A stretch of 64,000 nt of DNA from Flavobacterium sp. M31R6 (lineage in GTDB: Bacteria > Bacteroidota > Bacteroidia > Flavobacteriales > Flavobacteriaceae): contig NZ_CP054141.1 of the NCBI RefSeq assembly GCF_013284035.1, positions 2,790,001 through 2,854,000 of the forward strand, given 5' to 3'. Position numbers and translations under genes: made by a program. How positions within the stretch are numbered: position 1 is the first letter of the stretch; every line of letters begins with the position of its first letter. Below, piece after piece: positions 1 through 7,811 of the stretch. The notes under the pieces are model-generated. The model searched no databases, had not been told where the DNA came from, and worked only from the letters and a program-made list of their open reading frames with translations.

Positions 1-8
1 AATAATTA

Positions 9-980
9 TTATAAATCTAACAAATATGCAAAAATTAATGGAGCCACAATAGTAGCATCAGACTCAATAATGAATTTAGGAGTATTGATATCCAATTTAC
101 CCCACGTAATTTTTTCATTAGGAACTGCTCCGGAATATGAACCGTAACTAGTTGTAGAATCTGAAATTTGACAGAAATAACTCCAAAATGGGATATCATG
201 CATTTCCATATCTTGATATAACATTGGCACTACACATATTGGAAAATCACCGGCAATACCTCCTCCAATTTGAAAGAAACCAACACCATTAGTACTGTTT
301 TTTGGATACCAATCTGATAAGAAAACCATGTATTCAATACCAGATTTCATGGTAGAAGCTTTCAAATCTCCTTTAATAACATAAGATGCGAAAATATTCC
401 CCATTGTACTATCTTCCCAACCTGGTACGATAATTGGCAGATTTTTCTCGGCAGCAGCATACATCCAACTGTCTTTTAAGTCAATTTCGTAATACTCTTC
501 CAAAACACCGGAAAGTAACATTTTGTACATGAACTCATGAGGAAAATATCTTTCTCCTTTGTCATCAGCATCTTTCCAAATTTTATAAATGTGTTTTTGA
601 AGACGGCGAAATGCTTCGTGTTCCGGAATACAGGTATCAGTAACTCTATTCAATCCTCTTTCCAATAAATCCCATTCGTCTTGTGGAGTCAAATCACGAT
701 AATTTGGCACTCTCTCATAATGAGAATGTGCTACCAAATTCATGATATCTTCTTCAAGATTGGCTCCTGTACAAGAAATAATTTGAACTTTATCTTGACG
801 AATTATTTCGGCAAAAATCTTTCCAATTTCGGCTGTACTCATTGCACCTGCCATACTTACCATCATTTTTGCACCATTGGCTAATTGCTGTTCGTATCCC
901 TTTGCAGCGTCAACTAAGGATGCAGAATTGAAATGCAAATAATGCTTTTCAATAAACTGACTGATTGGTCCTTTACTCAT
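9..980 (-). CDS. Deoxyhypusine-synthase-like enzyme, probable homospermidine synthase
   Basis: A 323-aa protein of the deoxyhypusine synthase fold, which binds NAD and transfers aminobutyl groups from spermidine or putrescine. The C-terminal block AVPNEKITWGKL matches the family segment with the catalytic lysine; here it is K295. The GGG motif is present (GGGIAGDFPI), but the basic/His stretch that follows it in eukaryotic enzymes (GGGxxKHH) is replaced by GDFP. The gene lies 110 nt downstream of arginine decarboxylase on the same strand and is probably co-transcribed. That context, and the absence of any eIF5A gene here (only EF-P is seen), argue for a polyamine such as homospermidine as product. 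Family assignment is firm; the exact reaction is inferred. Confidence 0.85.
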   Translation of the reverse strand: MSKGPISQFIEKHYLHFNSASLVDAAKGYEQQLANGAKMMVSMAGAMSTAEIGKIFAEIIRQDKVQIISCTGANLEEDIMNLVAHSHYERVPNYRDLTPQDEWDLLERGLNRVTDTCIPEHEAFRRLQKHIYKIWKDADDKGERYFPHEFMYKMLLSGVLEEYYEIDLKDSWMYAAAEKNLPIIVPGWEDSTMGNIFASYVIKGDLKASTMKSGIEYMVFLSDWYPKNSTNGVGFFQIGGGIAGDFPICVVPMLYQDMEMHDIPFWSYFCQISDSTTSYGSYSGAVPNEKITWGKLDINTPKFIIESDATIVAPLIFAYLLDL

Positions 981-1090
981 TTTCTTTTTTTTGTTTTTTA
1001 TTTAATGTTCAAAAGGTTATTTGAGATTTGGATGTTACAAATAAAAGAAATTTATAAATATCAAATTTCCTGAATCCCAATTTTTATTCA

Positions 1091-2488
1091 TTATTTATTA
1101 TAACCTAATATTTTTAGTACATCTTCGGCTGTTTGTTGTTCAGAAAACACTTCGGTTGCCAATATTCCATTCTCATCACGGTCTATTAAAATGTGTTTTG
1201 GCTGTGGTATCAAACAGTGATGCAAACCACCATATCCACCAATAGTTTCCTGATAAGCTCCCGTATTGAAAAAACCTAAATATAGTGGTTTTTCTTTATT
1301 GTATTTTGGCAGATAAATAGCATTCATGTTTTGTTCTGAATTGTAATAATCATCACTATCACAAGTCATTCCACCCAATAAAACTCTTTCGTATGTTTCA
1401 TTCCATCTGTTGATGGCCAACATAATAAAACGTTTGTTTATTGCCCAAGTATCAGGTAATGTAGTGATAAAAGAAGAATCAATCATGTTCCACTTTTCTC
1501 TGTCATTTTGTTGTTTTTGATACAATACTTGATAGATTGCACCACCACTTTCTCCAACTGTGAACGAACCAAATTCAGTAAAAATATTTGGCACATCTAC
1601 TTCCGCTTCGTCGCAGGCAATTTTAATTTGATTGATAATTTCATCAATCATATATTGGTAATCATATTCGAATGCCAATGAATTTTTGATAGGGAAACCA
1701 CCACCAATATTCAAACCATCAAGAGTAGGGCATTCTTTTTTCAAAGCAACATATACCTTGATACATTTTACAAGTTCATTCCAGTAATAAGCGTTGTCAT
1801 TGATACCTGTATTAATAAAAAAGTGCAACATTTTAAGTTCCAAATTTTTATTCTCTTTAATTTCTTTCTTGTAAAAAGGAACAATGTTTTTGTATCCGAT
1901 TCCTAATCTTGATGTATAAAACTCAAATTTAGGTTCCTCTTCGGCAGCAATACGGATTCCAATTTTGAATTTTCCGTTTATTTGTGCCTGCAACAAATCC
2001 AATTCCTCATAATTATCAATAATCGGAATAGTGTTTTTGTGACCATTATTGATCAATCTTGCAATGTTATCAATGTATTGATCTCTTTTGAAACCATTAC
2101 AAATGATATAGGTGCTTTTATTGATTTTTCCTTTTTCTAATAAATTTTCAACGATATTAATGTCAAAGGCAGAAGAGGTTTCAATGTGAATATTATTTTT
2201 GAATGCCTCATTCATAATATATTCAAAATGAGAACTTTTCGTGCAATAGCAATAGTAATACTTTGCCTCGTATTTGTTCTTCTCCATCGATTTACGAAAC
2301 CAGCTTTTGGCTTTGTTGATGTTGTTTGAAATTTGCGGCAAATAGGTAAACTTTAAAGGCGTACCATAAGTTTCAACCAATTTCATCAAATCGATATTAT
2401 GAAATTGAAGATTGTCCTTGTTTAATTTAAATTCTTCCTGAGGAAAGTAATATGTTTGGTTTATTAAATCGGAATATTTTGTATTCAT
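1091..2488 (-). CDS. speA: Arginine decarboxylase (PLP fold III), biosynthetic
   Basis: A 465-aa PLP-dependent decarboxylase of the alanine-racemase-like fold III family. It converts arginine to agmatine, the first step to putrescine. The PLP-binding lysine lies in YCTKSSHFEY, a glycine-rich strand reads LNIGGGFPIKN, the phosphate-binding segment is TEFGSFTVGESG, and the active-site cysteine contributed across the dimer is in GGMTCDSDDYY. The length is short compared with the about 630-aa E. coli SpeA and matches the compact form usual in Bacteroidetes. The downstream neighbour is the deoxyhypusine-synthase-like gene; a 59-codon ORF and a promoter lie upstream. Arginine rather than another basic amino acid as substrate rests on family and context. 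Confidence 0.88.
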   Translation of the reverse strand: MNTKYSDLINQTYYFPQEEFKLNKDNLQFHNIDLMKLVETYGTPLKFTYLPQISNNINKAKSWFRKSMEKNKYEAKYYYCYCTKSSHFEYIMNEAFKNNIHIETSSAFDINIVENLLEKGKINKSTYIICNGFKRDQYIDNIARLINNGHKNTIPIIDNYEELDLLQAQINGKFKIGIRIAAEEEPKFEFYTSRLGIGYKNIVPFYKKEIKENKNLELKMLHFFINTGINDNAYYWNELVKCIKVYVALKKECPTLDGLNIGGGFPIKNSLAFEYDYQYMIDEIINQIKIACDEAEVDVPNIFTEFGSFTVGESGGAIYQVLYQKQQNDREKWNMIDSSFITTLPDTWAINKRFIMLAINRWNETYERVLLGGMTCDSDDYYNSEQNMNAIYLPKYNKEKPLYLGFFNTGAYQETIGGYGGLHHCLIPQPKHILIDRDENGILATEVFSEQQTAEDVLKILGYNK

Positions 2489-2542
2489 TTGTTCTGTAGA
2501 GTTTTATATTAATTGCATTTGAAAAATAGAATTAATAGAAAT

Positions 2543-2722
2543 TCAAACTCTAATGTTGGCATAGATAATCTGAAGTTTATCATAATCGGCCTTGAAATAT
2601 TGAAACACATCAAAACTAAAATTTCCTTTTATACCATAAAACCGTTTCAATAAGCTCAAGAAAGACCTATTGTTACCGTTCCTTTTGGTAGAAAATGATT
2701 TAGTATTTTGTTTTTTATTCAT
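2543..2722 (-). CDS. Small basic protein or leader ORF upstream of arginine decarboxylase (59 aa)
   Basis: An uninterrupted 59-codon ORF from ATG to TGA, starting MNKKQNTKSFSTKRNGN and ending YDKLQIIYANIRV. It fills most of the gap between aroB and speA. The N-terminal third is rich in Lys, Arg, Asn and Ser; the C-terminal part is more ordinary with aromatic residues. A TAnnTTTG promoter ends only 5 nt before the ATG, so the transcript would be nearly leaderless for this ORF and would run on into speA 54 nt later. No family is recognised. It may be a real small protein, a regulatory leader for speA, or chance. Confidence 0.45.
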   Translation of the reverse strand: MNKKQNTKSFSTKRNGNNRSFLSLLKRFYGIKGNFSFDVFQYFKADYDKLQIIYANIRV

Positions 2723-2727
2723 TGGCG

Positions 2728-2735
2728 CAAATGTA
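2728..2735 (-). promoter_or_regulatory. Bacteroidetes-type promoter (-7) for the small ORF, speA and DHS-like gene
   Basis: On the minus strand this reads TACATTTG, an exact TAnnTTTG box. A TTG lies about 21 nt upstream, acceptable for the -33 element. It sits between the aroB stop and the small ORF, so the speA transcript starts independently of aroB. Confidence 0.6.
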
Positions 2736-2779
2736 AAAAATAAAACAGACGCAAAGCAATCCTTTTTATTAAAAAATAG

Positions 2780-3847
2780 CTAAGATTTGTAATCCTGAAA
2801 AGCGTTTCGAATTAATTCGTTTTCAACAGATTGGTTAATTTTTATTTTTCCGATACCTTCGATCAATGCAAATTGTATCATGCCGTATTCGTTTTTTTTG
2901 TCGTGGATCAACAGTTCCAAGATAGGATCAATATCATTTTCTTCAAAAACTATATCATCATATATTGATTTTAATGTTGTTTTTATTTCATTATATTCCT
3001 CTCGTGTGATTAATTTTTTATGCAATGAAATGTAACTTTCTAAAATCATCCCCACCGCAATGGCTTCTCCGTGTAACAAGGTAGTTTTGTTTTTATTTTC
3101 TAAAAAATAACTTTCGATAGCATGTCCTAATGTATGACCGAAATTTAAAGATTTTCGAATATTTTGTTCCGTTGGGTCTTGCATCACAATGATGTTCTTA
3201 ATTTCAACTGAACGATGTATAAGCGCATCTAAATGATCGAAGTCAATTGCCTTTAAATCTAAAAAAAATTCCCAATAGTCTTTATCAAAAATCAATCCGT
3301 GTTTCAACATTTCGGCAAGTCCAGAACGCATTTCATTTTGTGGAACTGTTTCTAAATATCGTGTATCAATCAACACCATTTTTGGCGTATTGATAACACC
3401 AATTTGGTTTTTTAAATTCCCCAAGTCCACACCGTTTTTACCACCTACAGATGCATCCACCATAGACAACAATGTTGTTGGAATATGAATAAAATCAACT
3501 CCTCTTTTAAAAGTAGAAGCCACAAATCCCCCCAAATCGGTAACAACTCCACCACCTATATTTATAATCAATGTTTTTCTGTCAGCACCTAGTTCTGTTA
3601 AGACATTCCAGATTTCGATACAGGTTTCAATATTTTTATTAATTTCTCCAGCTTCAAATTCTATTATTTCTATAGTCAAATCCGTTTCCAGCAAAGGAAG
3701 GAATTTAGACAAACAATACTCATTTGTATTGGTATCGGCAATTATAAATAAGTTTGAATATTTGTTCTCTTTTAAGTGTTGGTTTAGTTTTTCATATCCA
3801 ATTTCGTTGAAATGAACAGGATAATTATTAGCTTGAATAGATTGCAT
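2780..3847 (-). CDS. aroB: 3-dehydroquinate synthase
   Basis: A 355-aa enzyme of the shikimate pathway converting DAHP to 3-dehydroquinate with NAD and a divalent metal. The signature run GGGVVTDLGGFVASTFKRG is followed by IPTTLLSMVDASVGGKNGVD, both hallmark AroB segments. Metal-ligand histidines are in SLNFGHTLGHAIE and LHGEAIAVGM, and the ligand glutamate in RSGLAEMLKHG. Length is normal for the family. It is divergent from proline dehydrogenase across a 93-nt gap. Confidence 0.97.
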   Translation of the reverse strand: MQSIQANNYPVHFNEIGYEKLNQHLKENKYSNLFIIADTNTNEYCLSKFLPLLETDLTIEIIEFEAGEINKNIETCIEIWNVLTELGADRKTLIINIGGGVVTDLGGFVASTFKRGVDFIHIPTTLLSMVDASVGGKNGVDLGNLKNQIGVINTPKMVLIDTRYLETVPQNEMRSGLAEMLKHGLIFDKDYWEFFLDLKAIDFDHLDALIHRSVEIKNIIVMQDPTEQNIRKSLNFGHTLGHAIESYFLENKNKTTLLHGEAIAVGMILESYISLHKKLITREEYNEIKTTLKSIYDDIVFEENDIDPILELLIHDKKNEYGMIQFALIEGIGKIKINQSVENELIRNAFQDYKS

Positions 3848-3912
3848 GATTTTAATTTAATTGAAACCGCAAAATAAGGTAAATTTTGCTAATAATAATC
3901 GCTTACTCTCTT

Positions 3913-3920
3913 TATATTTG
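3913..3920 (+). promoter_or_regulatory. Bacteroidetes-type promoter for proline dehydrogenase
   Basis: TATATTTG, an exact TAnnTTTG box, 20 nt before the ATG at 3941. A TTTTG about 24 nt upstream could serve as the -33 element. Confidence 0.6.
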
Positions 3921-3940
3921 CATAAAAAATATAACAAAAA

Positions 3941-5110
3941 ATGAATAATATTTTTGATAACACACAAATTGCATTTGCACTAAAAAGTGATACAGAACTC
4001 GACAGAGCTTATTTCCTTTTCAAATTAATCAATAGCCAACCTTTAGTACGCATAGGAACAGCAGTAACCAATTTTGCTATAAAAGCAAATCTTCCCGTTG
4101 AAAGCCTTATCCGTGCTACAGTTTTTGATCATTTTTGTGGTGGTGTAAATGAAGATGACTGCCTATCGGTAGTTGATAAAATGTATACCAAAGGAGTTTC
4201 TTCCGTACTGGATTATTCAGTTGAAGGTAAAGAAGAGGAAAATCAATTCGATGCAGCTTTGGAAATGACCTTAAAAACGATTGAATTTGCAAAAGAGCGT
4301 AAAGCAATTCCTTTTGCAGTTTTTAAACCTACTGGTTTAGGTCGTTTGGATTTATATGAAAAAGTTGGAGAAAAACAAACTTTATCGCCAGAAGAAAAAT
4401 CAGAATGGGATAGAGTAGTGACCCGTTTTGATCAAGTATGTAGCGAAGCGCATAAAAAGAATGTAGCCTTGTTGATTGATGCCGAAGAAAGCTGGATGCA
4501 AGATGCAGCCGATGACTTGGTTACCGAAATGATGCGCAAATATAACAAAGAAAAAGTAATCGTATTCAACACACTTCAAATGTACCGTTGGGACCGTTTG
4601 GATTATTTGAAAAAATTACATGAGCAAGCGAAAACCGAAGGATTTTTTATTGGAATGAAATTGGTTCGTGGTGCTTATATGGAAAAAGAAAATCTTCGCG
4701 CTGAAGAAAAAGGATATCCAACACCAATATGTGTTTCCAAAGAAGCTTCTGATATCAATTATGATGCAGCTGTCCTTTATATGGCAGAACATTTAGATAC
4801 AATGTCTATTTTTGCAGGAACTCATAATGAAGAGAGTACTTACAAATTAATGGAGTTGATGAAAACTAAAGGAATTCCATCTAATGATGACAGAATTTGG
4901 TTCGGGCAATTATATGGAATGAGCGATAACATCAGCTATAACTTGGCAGCAAATGGATATAATATTGCTAAATATTTGCCATTTGGACCTGTAAAAGACG
5001 TTATGCCATACTTAATTCGTCGTGCGGAAGAAAATACATCTGTAGCCGGACAAACTAGTCGCGAGCTTTCTATGATCAAAGCAGAACGCAATAGAAGAAA
5101 AGGGAAATAA
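3941..5110 (+). CDS. Proline dehydrogenase (stand-alone PutA N-domain type)
   Basis: A 389-aa FAD-dependent TIM-barrel proline dehydrogenase oxidising proline to pyrroline-5-carboxylate, first step of proline catabolism. Recognisable segments are GMKLVRGAYMEKE, WFGQLYGMSDNI and the C-terminal substrate-binding RRAEENTSVAGQ, equivalent to the RRxxENTS motif. It lacks the P5C dehydrogenase half found in bifunctional PutA, so a separate P5C dehydrogenase is expected elsewhere. It is monocistronic, with its own promoter and a strong downstream hairpin terminator. Confidence 0.95.
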   Translation: MNNIFDNTQIAFALKSDTELDRAYFLFKLINSQPLVRIGTAVTNFAIKANLPVESLIRATVFDHFCGGVNEDDCLSVVDKMYTKGVSSVLDYSVEGKEEENQFDAALEMTLKTIEFAKERKAIPFAVFKPTGLGRLDLYEKVGEKQTLSPEEKSEWDRVVTRFDQVCSEAHKKNVALLIDAEESWMQDAADDLVTEMMRKYNKEKVIVFNTLQMYRWDRLDYLKKLHEQAKTEGFFIGMKLVRGAYMEKENLRAEEKGYPTPICVSKEASDINYDAAVLYMAEHLDTMSIFAGTHNEESTYKLMELMKTKGIPSNDDRIWFGQLYGMSDNISYNLAANGYNIAKYLPFGPVKDVMPYLIRRAEENTSVAGQTSRELSMIKAERNRRKGK

Positions 5111-5130
5111 AATTCAATTTATCTTTCATA

Positions 5131-5167
5131 AAAAAAATCCATTTGTCGAAAAAACAAATGGATTTTT
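5131..5167. terminator. Bidirectional intrinsic terminator
   Basis: The arms aaaatccatttgt and acaaatggatttt pair around a short loop, with an A-run on the left and a T-run on the right. It can end both the proline dehydrogenase transcript and the convergent ABC exporter transcript. Confidence 0.85.
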
Positions 5168-5187
5168 TATGCAATTTTATCTTGAAA

Positions 5188-6975
5188 CTAAGAATTACTG
5201 AACTGTAAATTACTTAGGTTTTTATACAAACCATTTTCTAAGTTAATTAATTCTTGATGCGTTCCTTGCTCGCTGATTTTTCCATTGTCAAGTACCAAAA
5301 TCTGATCGGCAGAACGAATTGTAGAAAGACGGTGTGCAATAATGATACTTGTTCTTCCTTCCATCAAAATTTCCAGAGCTTCCTGAACTAATTTTTCACT
5401 TTCGCTATCCAAAGAAGATGTTGCTTCGTCCAAAATCAATATGGATGGATTTTTTAATAACGCACGAGCAATCGCAATTCGTTGTCTTTGACCACCTGAA
5501 AGTTTAATTCCTCTTTCTCCAACCACAGTTTCAAATTTCTCAGGGAAACTTTCTATAAATACATAGGCATTTGCTTGTTTGGCTGCCAAAATAATTTCCT
5601 CATCGGTAGCATTTGGTTTACCGTAAGCGATATTTTCCTTTATCGTACCTCCAAAAAGAATAACATCCTGAGGTACAATACTCATATTTCCGCGGAGATT
5701 CTCTAAATCATAATCGTAAATATTTTTTCCGTCGATTAGAATTTCGCCACTCTCAATATCATAAAAACGCAATAATAAAGAGGCAATTGTTGATTTTCCC
5801 ATTCCGCTTGGTCCAACAAGAGCTATTTTTTGCCCAAAATTTGCAGTGAAATTAATATCTTTCAAAACTTGAACTTCTTTTCTGGATGGATAGCTAAAGG
5901 CAACATTATTGAAAGTCACTTCACCTTTTATTTTATTAATGGAAGGAATATGTATGTTTGAATTGATTTTTTCAGGTGTTTCATCCAATAGTTCAAAAAC
6001 TCTTTCGGTGGCACCAATTGCTTTTTGCATTTGTGCATATAACTCGGCAATTCCTCCTGATGAAGCGCCTACATAACTTGAGTATAATATAAAGGTAAAC
6101 AATTGTCCAACCGTAATTTCGCCGGCAATACTCAATTGCACACCATACCAAACAACAGCCACAATCGTTCCAAACAAACAGATAATAATAAAGGAAGCAA
6201 AGAAACCTCTAAACTGCCCTCCTTTAATCCCCATTTTCACTACTTCCTTTATTTTTTCCTTATAACGGGCAATCTCATACCATTCATTAGCGAAAGCCTT
6301 AACTATACTGATTCCTTGCATTGTTTCTTCAACAACCACTTGACTTTCGGCTACCTGATCTTGTACTTTTTTAGAATATTTTCGAATAAATCTTCCAAAA
6401 ATAACGGCAGCAACTCCAACCAATGGCACAACTGAAACCATCATAATGGTCAATTTGATATTGATACTGGCCAGCATCGCAAAACTTCCGATAATTAATA
6501 TGAATTGTCTTAAAAACTCGGCTATCGTTGTAGTTAAAGTATCTTGAATCTGGGTAATATCGTTACTGATCCGGCTATTCAATTCTCCAACACGTTTTTG
6601 GGAGAAAAACGACATTGGCAATTTAACCAAGTTGGTATATAAAGCCAAACGAACATTAGCCAATGTATTTTCGGTAAAATTTACAAATAAAGAAAGTCTA
6701 AAAAAGGAAAATAATGATTGTAATAGCAACACCAATCCTAAGCCTAAAGCTATTTCATTTGCCAAATGGGCATCTTTCTTATTAACACAATCTACAAGCA
6801 TTCCCATAAATTTAGGAAAAGCTAGGGCAGTAACGCTAGTAAGTAGTAAAAACACCAATCCAACATAAAATTTCCATTTGTGATTGTTGGCATATTTGAA
6901 AATCAGGATAGCTTTTTGCAGAGAACTCGCAGTAATTTTTGATTTTGGTAAATCATTTTCTTGATATCGGGCCAT
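5188..6975 (-). CDS. ABC exporter, fused permease-ATPase
   Basis: A half-size ABC exporter of about 595 aa: an N-terminal transmembrane domain with about six helices and a C-terminal nucleotide-binding domain. The ATPase shows Walker A GPSGMGKST, Q-loop VPQDVILFGG, signature LSGGQRQRIAIARALL, Walker B ILILDEATSSLD and switch IIAHRLSTI. It resembles the MsbA/multidrug exporter group, but the substrate cannot be read from sequence. The frame stays open upstream to an ATG at 7047, but a perfect TAnnTTTG promoter lies inside that extension, so the start is placed at 6975 (MARYQENDLP). Confidence 0.93.
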   Translation of the reverse strand: MARYQENDLPKSKITASSLQKAILIFKYANNHKWKFYVGLVFLLLTSVTALAFPKFMGMLVDCVNKKDAHLANEIALGLGLVLLLQSLFSFFRLSLFVNFTENTLANVRLALYTNLVKLPMSFFSQKRVGELNSRISNDITQIQDTLTTTIAEFLRQFILIIGSFAMLASINIKLTIMMVSVVPLVGVAAVIFGRFIRKYSKKVQDQVAESQVVVEETMQGISIVKAFANEWYEIARYKEKIKEVVKMGIKGGQFRGFFASFIIICLFGTIVAVVWYGVQLSIAGEITVGQLFTFILYSSYVGASSGGIAELYAQMQKAIGATERVFELLDETPEKINSNIHIPSINKIKGEVTFNNVAFSYPSRKEVQVLKDINFTANFGQKIALVGPSGMGKSTIASLLLRFYDIESGEILIDGKNIYDYDLENLRGNMSIVPQDVILFGGTIKENIAYGKPNATDEEIILAAKQANAYVFIESFPEKFETVVGERGIKLSGGQRQRIAIARALLKNPSILILDEATSSLDSESEKLVQEALEILMEGRTSIIIAHRLSTIRSADQILVLDNGKISEQGTHQELINLENGLYKNLSNLQFSNS

Positions 6976-6993
6976 TGTATTTGTTTTATCATA

Positions 6994-7001
6994 CAAATGT
7001 A
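6994..7001 (-). promoter_or_regulatory. Bacteroidetes-type promoter that fixes the ABC exporter start
   Basis: Reads TACATTTG on the minus strand, with TTTG 21 nt upstream. It lies 18 nt before the ATG at 6975 and downstream of the alternative ATG at 7047, so the longer reading would not be transcribed from it. Confidence 0.65.
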
Positions 7002-7141
7002 AGGCTATAAGAAGATGATAACCAAAAAAAATATAGAGATTCAACATTCAATAAAATACTGTTTATGAGTAACTAAAGAAAAACGAAGTAATTTTTATTC
7101 TATTTTTTTAAAATTTTGCTTGCAATTACGAGTTCTAGTTG

Positions 7142-7149
7142 TATATTTG
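7142..7149 (+). promoter_or_regulatory. Promoter of tRNA-Val
   Basis: TATATTTG (TAnnTTTG) 11 nt before the mature tRNA 5' end, with TTGC about 18-20 nt upstream as a plausible -33 element. Confidence 0.65.
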
Positions 7150-7160
7150 CACACGCAATA

Positions 7161-7235
7161 GGGCGATTAGCTCAGCTGGTTCAGAGCACCTCGTTTACAC
7201 CGAGGGGGTCGGGGGTTCGAACCCCTCATCGCCCA
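7161..7235 (+). tRNA. tRNA-Val (anticodon TAC)
   Basis: Full cloverleaf: acceptor GGGCGAT pairing with ATCGCCC, D-arm with AGCTCAGCTGGTTCAGAGC, anticodon stem CCTCG/CGAGG with loop TTTACAC giving anticodon TAC (reads GUA), and T-arm GGGGGTTCGAACCCC. Discriminator base is A; CCA is not encoded. It has its own promoter and a hairpin terminator and sits at the left edge of the accessory island. Confidence 0.96.
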
Positions 7236-7248
7236 CATAAAAGACAAA

Positions 7249-7283
7249 CAAAGCCACTGGATGACAGTGGCTTTGTTTTTTTT
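7249..7283 (+). terminator. Terminator of tRNA-Val
   Basis: Perfect 11-bp stem caaagccactg / cagtggctttg with a 5-nt loop, followed by a run of T. Confidence 0.9.
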
Positions 7284-7393
7284 CAAAACTTTTAAGTCTA
7301 TTTGTTGACACTAGTCTTAAAAATAGGATTAAGCATAAAACTTGGAAACATATTTTTTTTAACATTCTCAATTTTTAAAATATTCTTTTATAG

Positions 7394-7448
7394 TTTCAAA
7401 AAAAGTCAAAACAGGTATTAAGTGTTCGACTGTGAACCTGATACACCA
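7394..7448 (+). repeat. Left copy of the island-flanking imperfect repeat (tRNA-3'-end-like)
   Basis: About 55 nt that match the segment at 12959-13014 at roughly four positions in five with one gap. The shared core is AAAAAAAGTCAAAA, GGTATTA, GTTCGA, CCTGA and a terminal CCA. The GTTCGA and CCA spacing resembles the T-arm and 3' end of a tRNA, although the stems have decayed. Both copies are followed closely by a hairpin and T-run. The stretch 7284-7706 otherwise holds no gene I can support. Confidence 0.55.
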
Positions 7449-7460
7449 TAATTTAAAAAC

Positions 7461-7493
7461 CTCCAAAGTCATTTGATATTGGAGTTTTTTTTT
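7461..7493 (+). terminator. Terminator-like hairpin after the left repeat
   Basis: Short stem CTCCAA / TTGGAG around a 12-nt loop followed by nine T. It sits at the same distance from its repeat as the hairpin at 13018 does from the right copy. Confidence 0.55.
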
Positions 7494-7706
7494 GTTCGAA
7501 AATTTATTTTCCTTTTTCGGCTCCTCCATCATGCCCCAAAGTTTCTTTACTGAAAATGCCATTCGAACCTTAAGGGATCATTGAAAAATAATGTTGGATA
7601 AGCAACTAAAAATTTGTGAATCCTTTTGAATTAAATTACAATGACGAATCTACAAACTACGTTTATAATAAAAATGACAATAATTACAAAGTTTAATAAA
7701 ATTATA

Positions 7707-7731
7707 AATAACGGCGATAATCGCCGTTATT
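7707..7731. promoter_or_regulatory. AbiE operator IR1 (perfect inverted repeat)
   Basis: Arms AATAACGGCGAT and ATCGCCGTTATT are perfectly complementary around a single central A at 7719. The inner 23 bp (7708-7730) equal the length described for AbiEi operators. It lies just upstream of the -33 element of the abiE promoter. The left half-site ATAACGGCGAT recurs exactly in IR2. Binding by AbiEi is inferred from family behaviour. Confidence 0.8.
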
Positions 7732-7737
7732 ATTGTA

Positions 7738-7769
7738 TTTTGCAAATAAAATAATTTATATTATATTTG
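7738..7769 (+). promoter_or_regulatory. abiE promoter
   Basis: TTTTG (7738-7742), a 19-nt spacer and TATATTTG (7762-7769) give a near-ideal Bacteroidetes promoter. The two inverted-repeat operators bracket it: IR1 ends 6 nt before the -33 element and IR2 begins 1 nt after the -7 box. Confidence 0.8.
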
Positions 7770-7770
7770 C

Positions 7771-7793
7771 ATAACGGCGATTAACGCCGTAAT
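7771..7793. promoter_or_regulatory. AbiE operator IR2 (imperfect inverted repeat over the transcription start)
   Basis: A 23-bp element beginning ATAACGGCGAT, with core arms ACGGCG and CGCCGT around ATTAA; two of its symmetric pairs are mismatched relative to IR1. Its centre (7782) is 63 bp from the IR1 centre (7719), which is six turns of B-DNA, so both sites face the same side of the helix. It covers the expected start site, so occupancy should block initiation. Confidence 0.75.
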
Positions 7794-7811
7794 TAGCAAA
7801 ACTTTTAAATT

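Noticed and set aside
6976..7047. N-terminal extension of the ABC exporter to the ATG at 7047
   Set aside because: A consensus promoter lies inside it and the extension is not like the family.
7368..7562. 64-codon minus-strand ORF after tRNA-Val
   Set aside because: It runs through the left flank repeat and its hairpin; composition looks like translated non-coding DNA.
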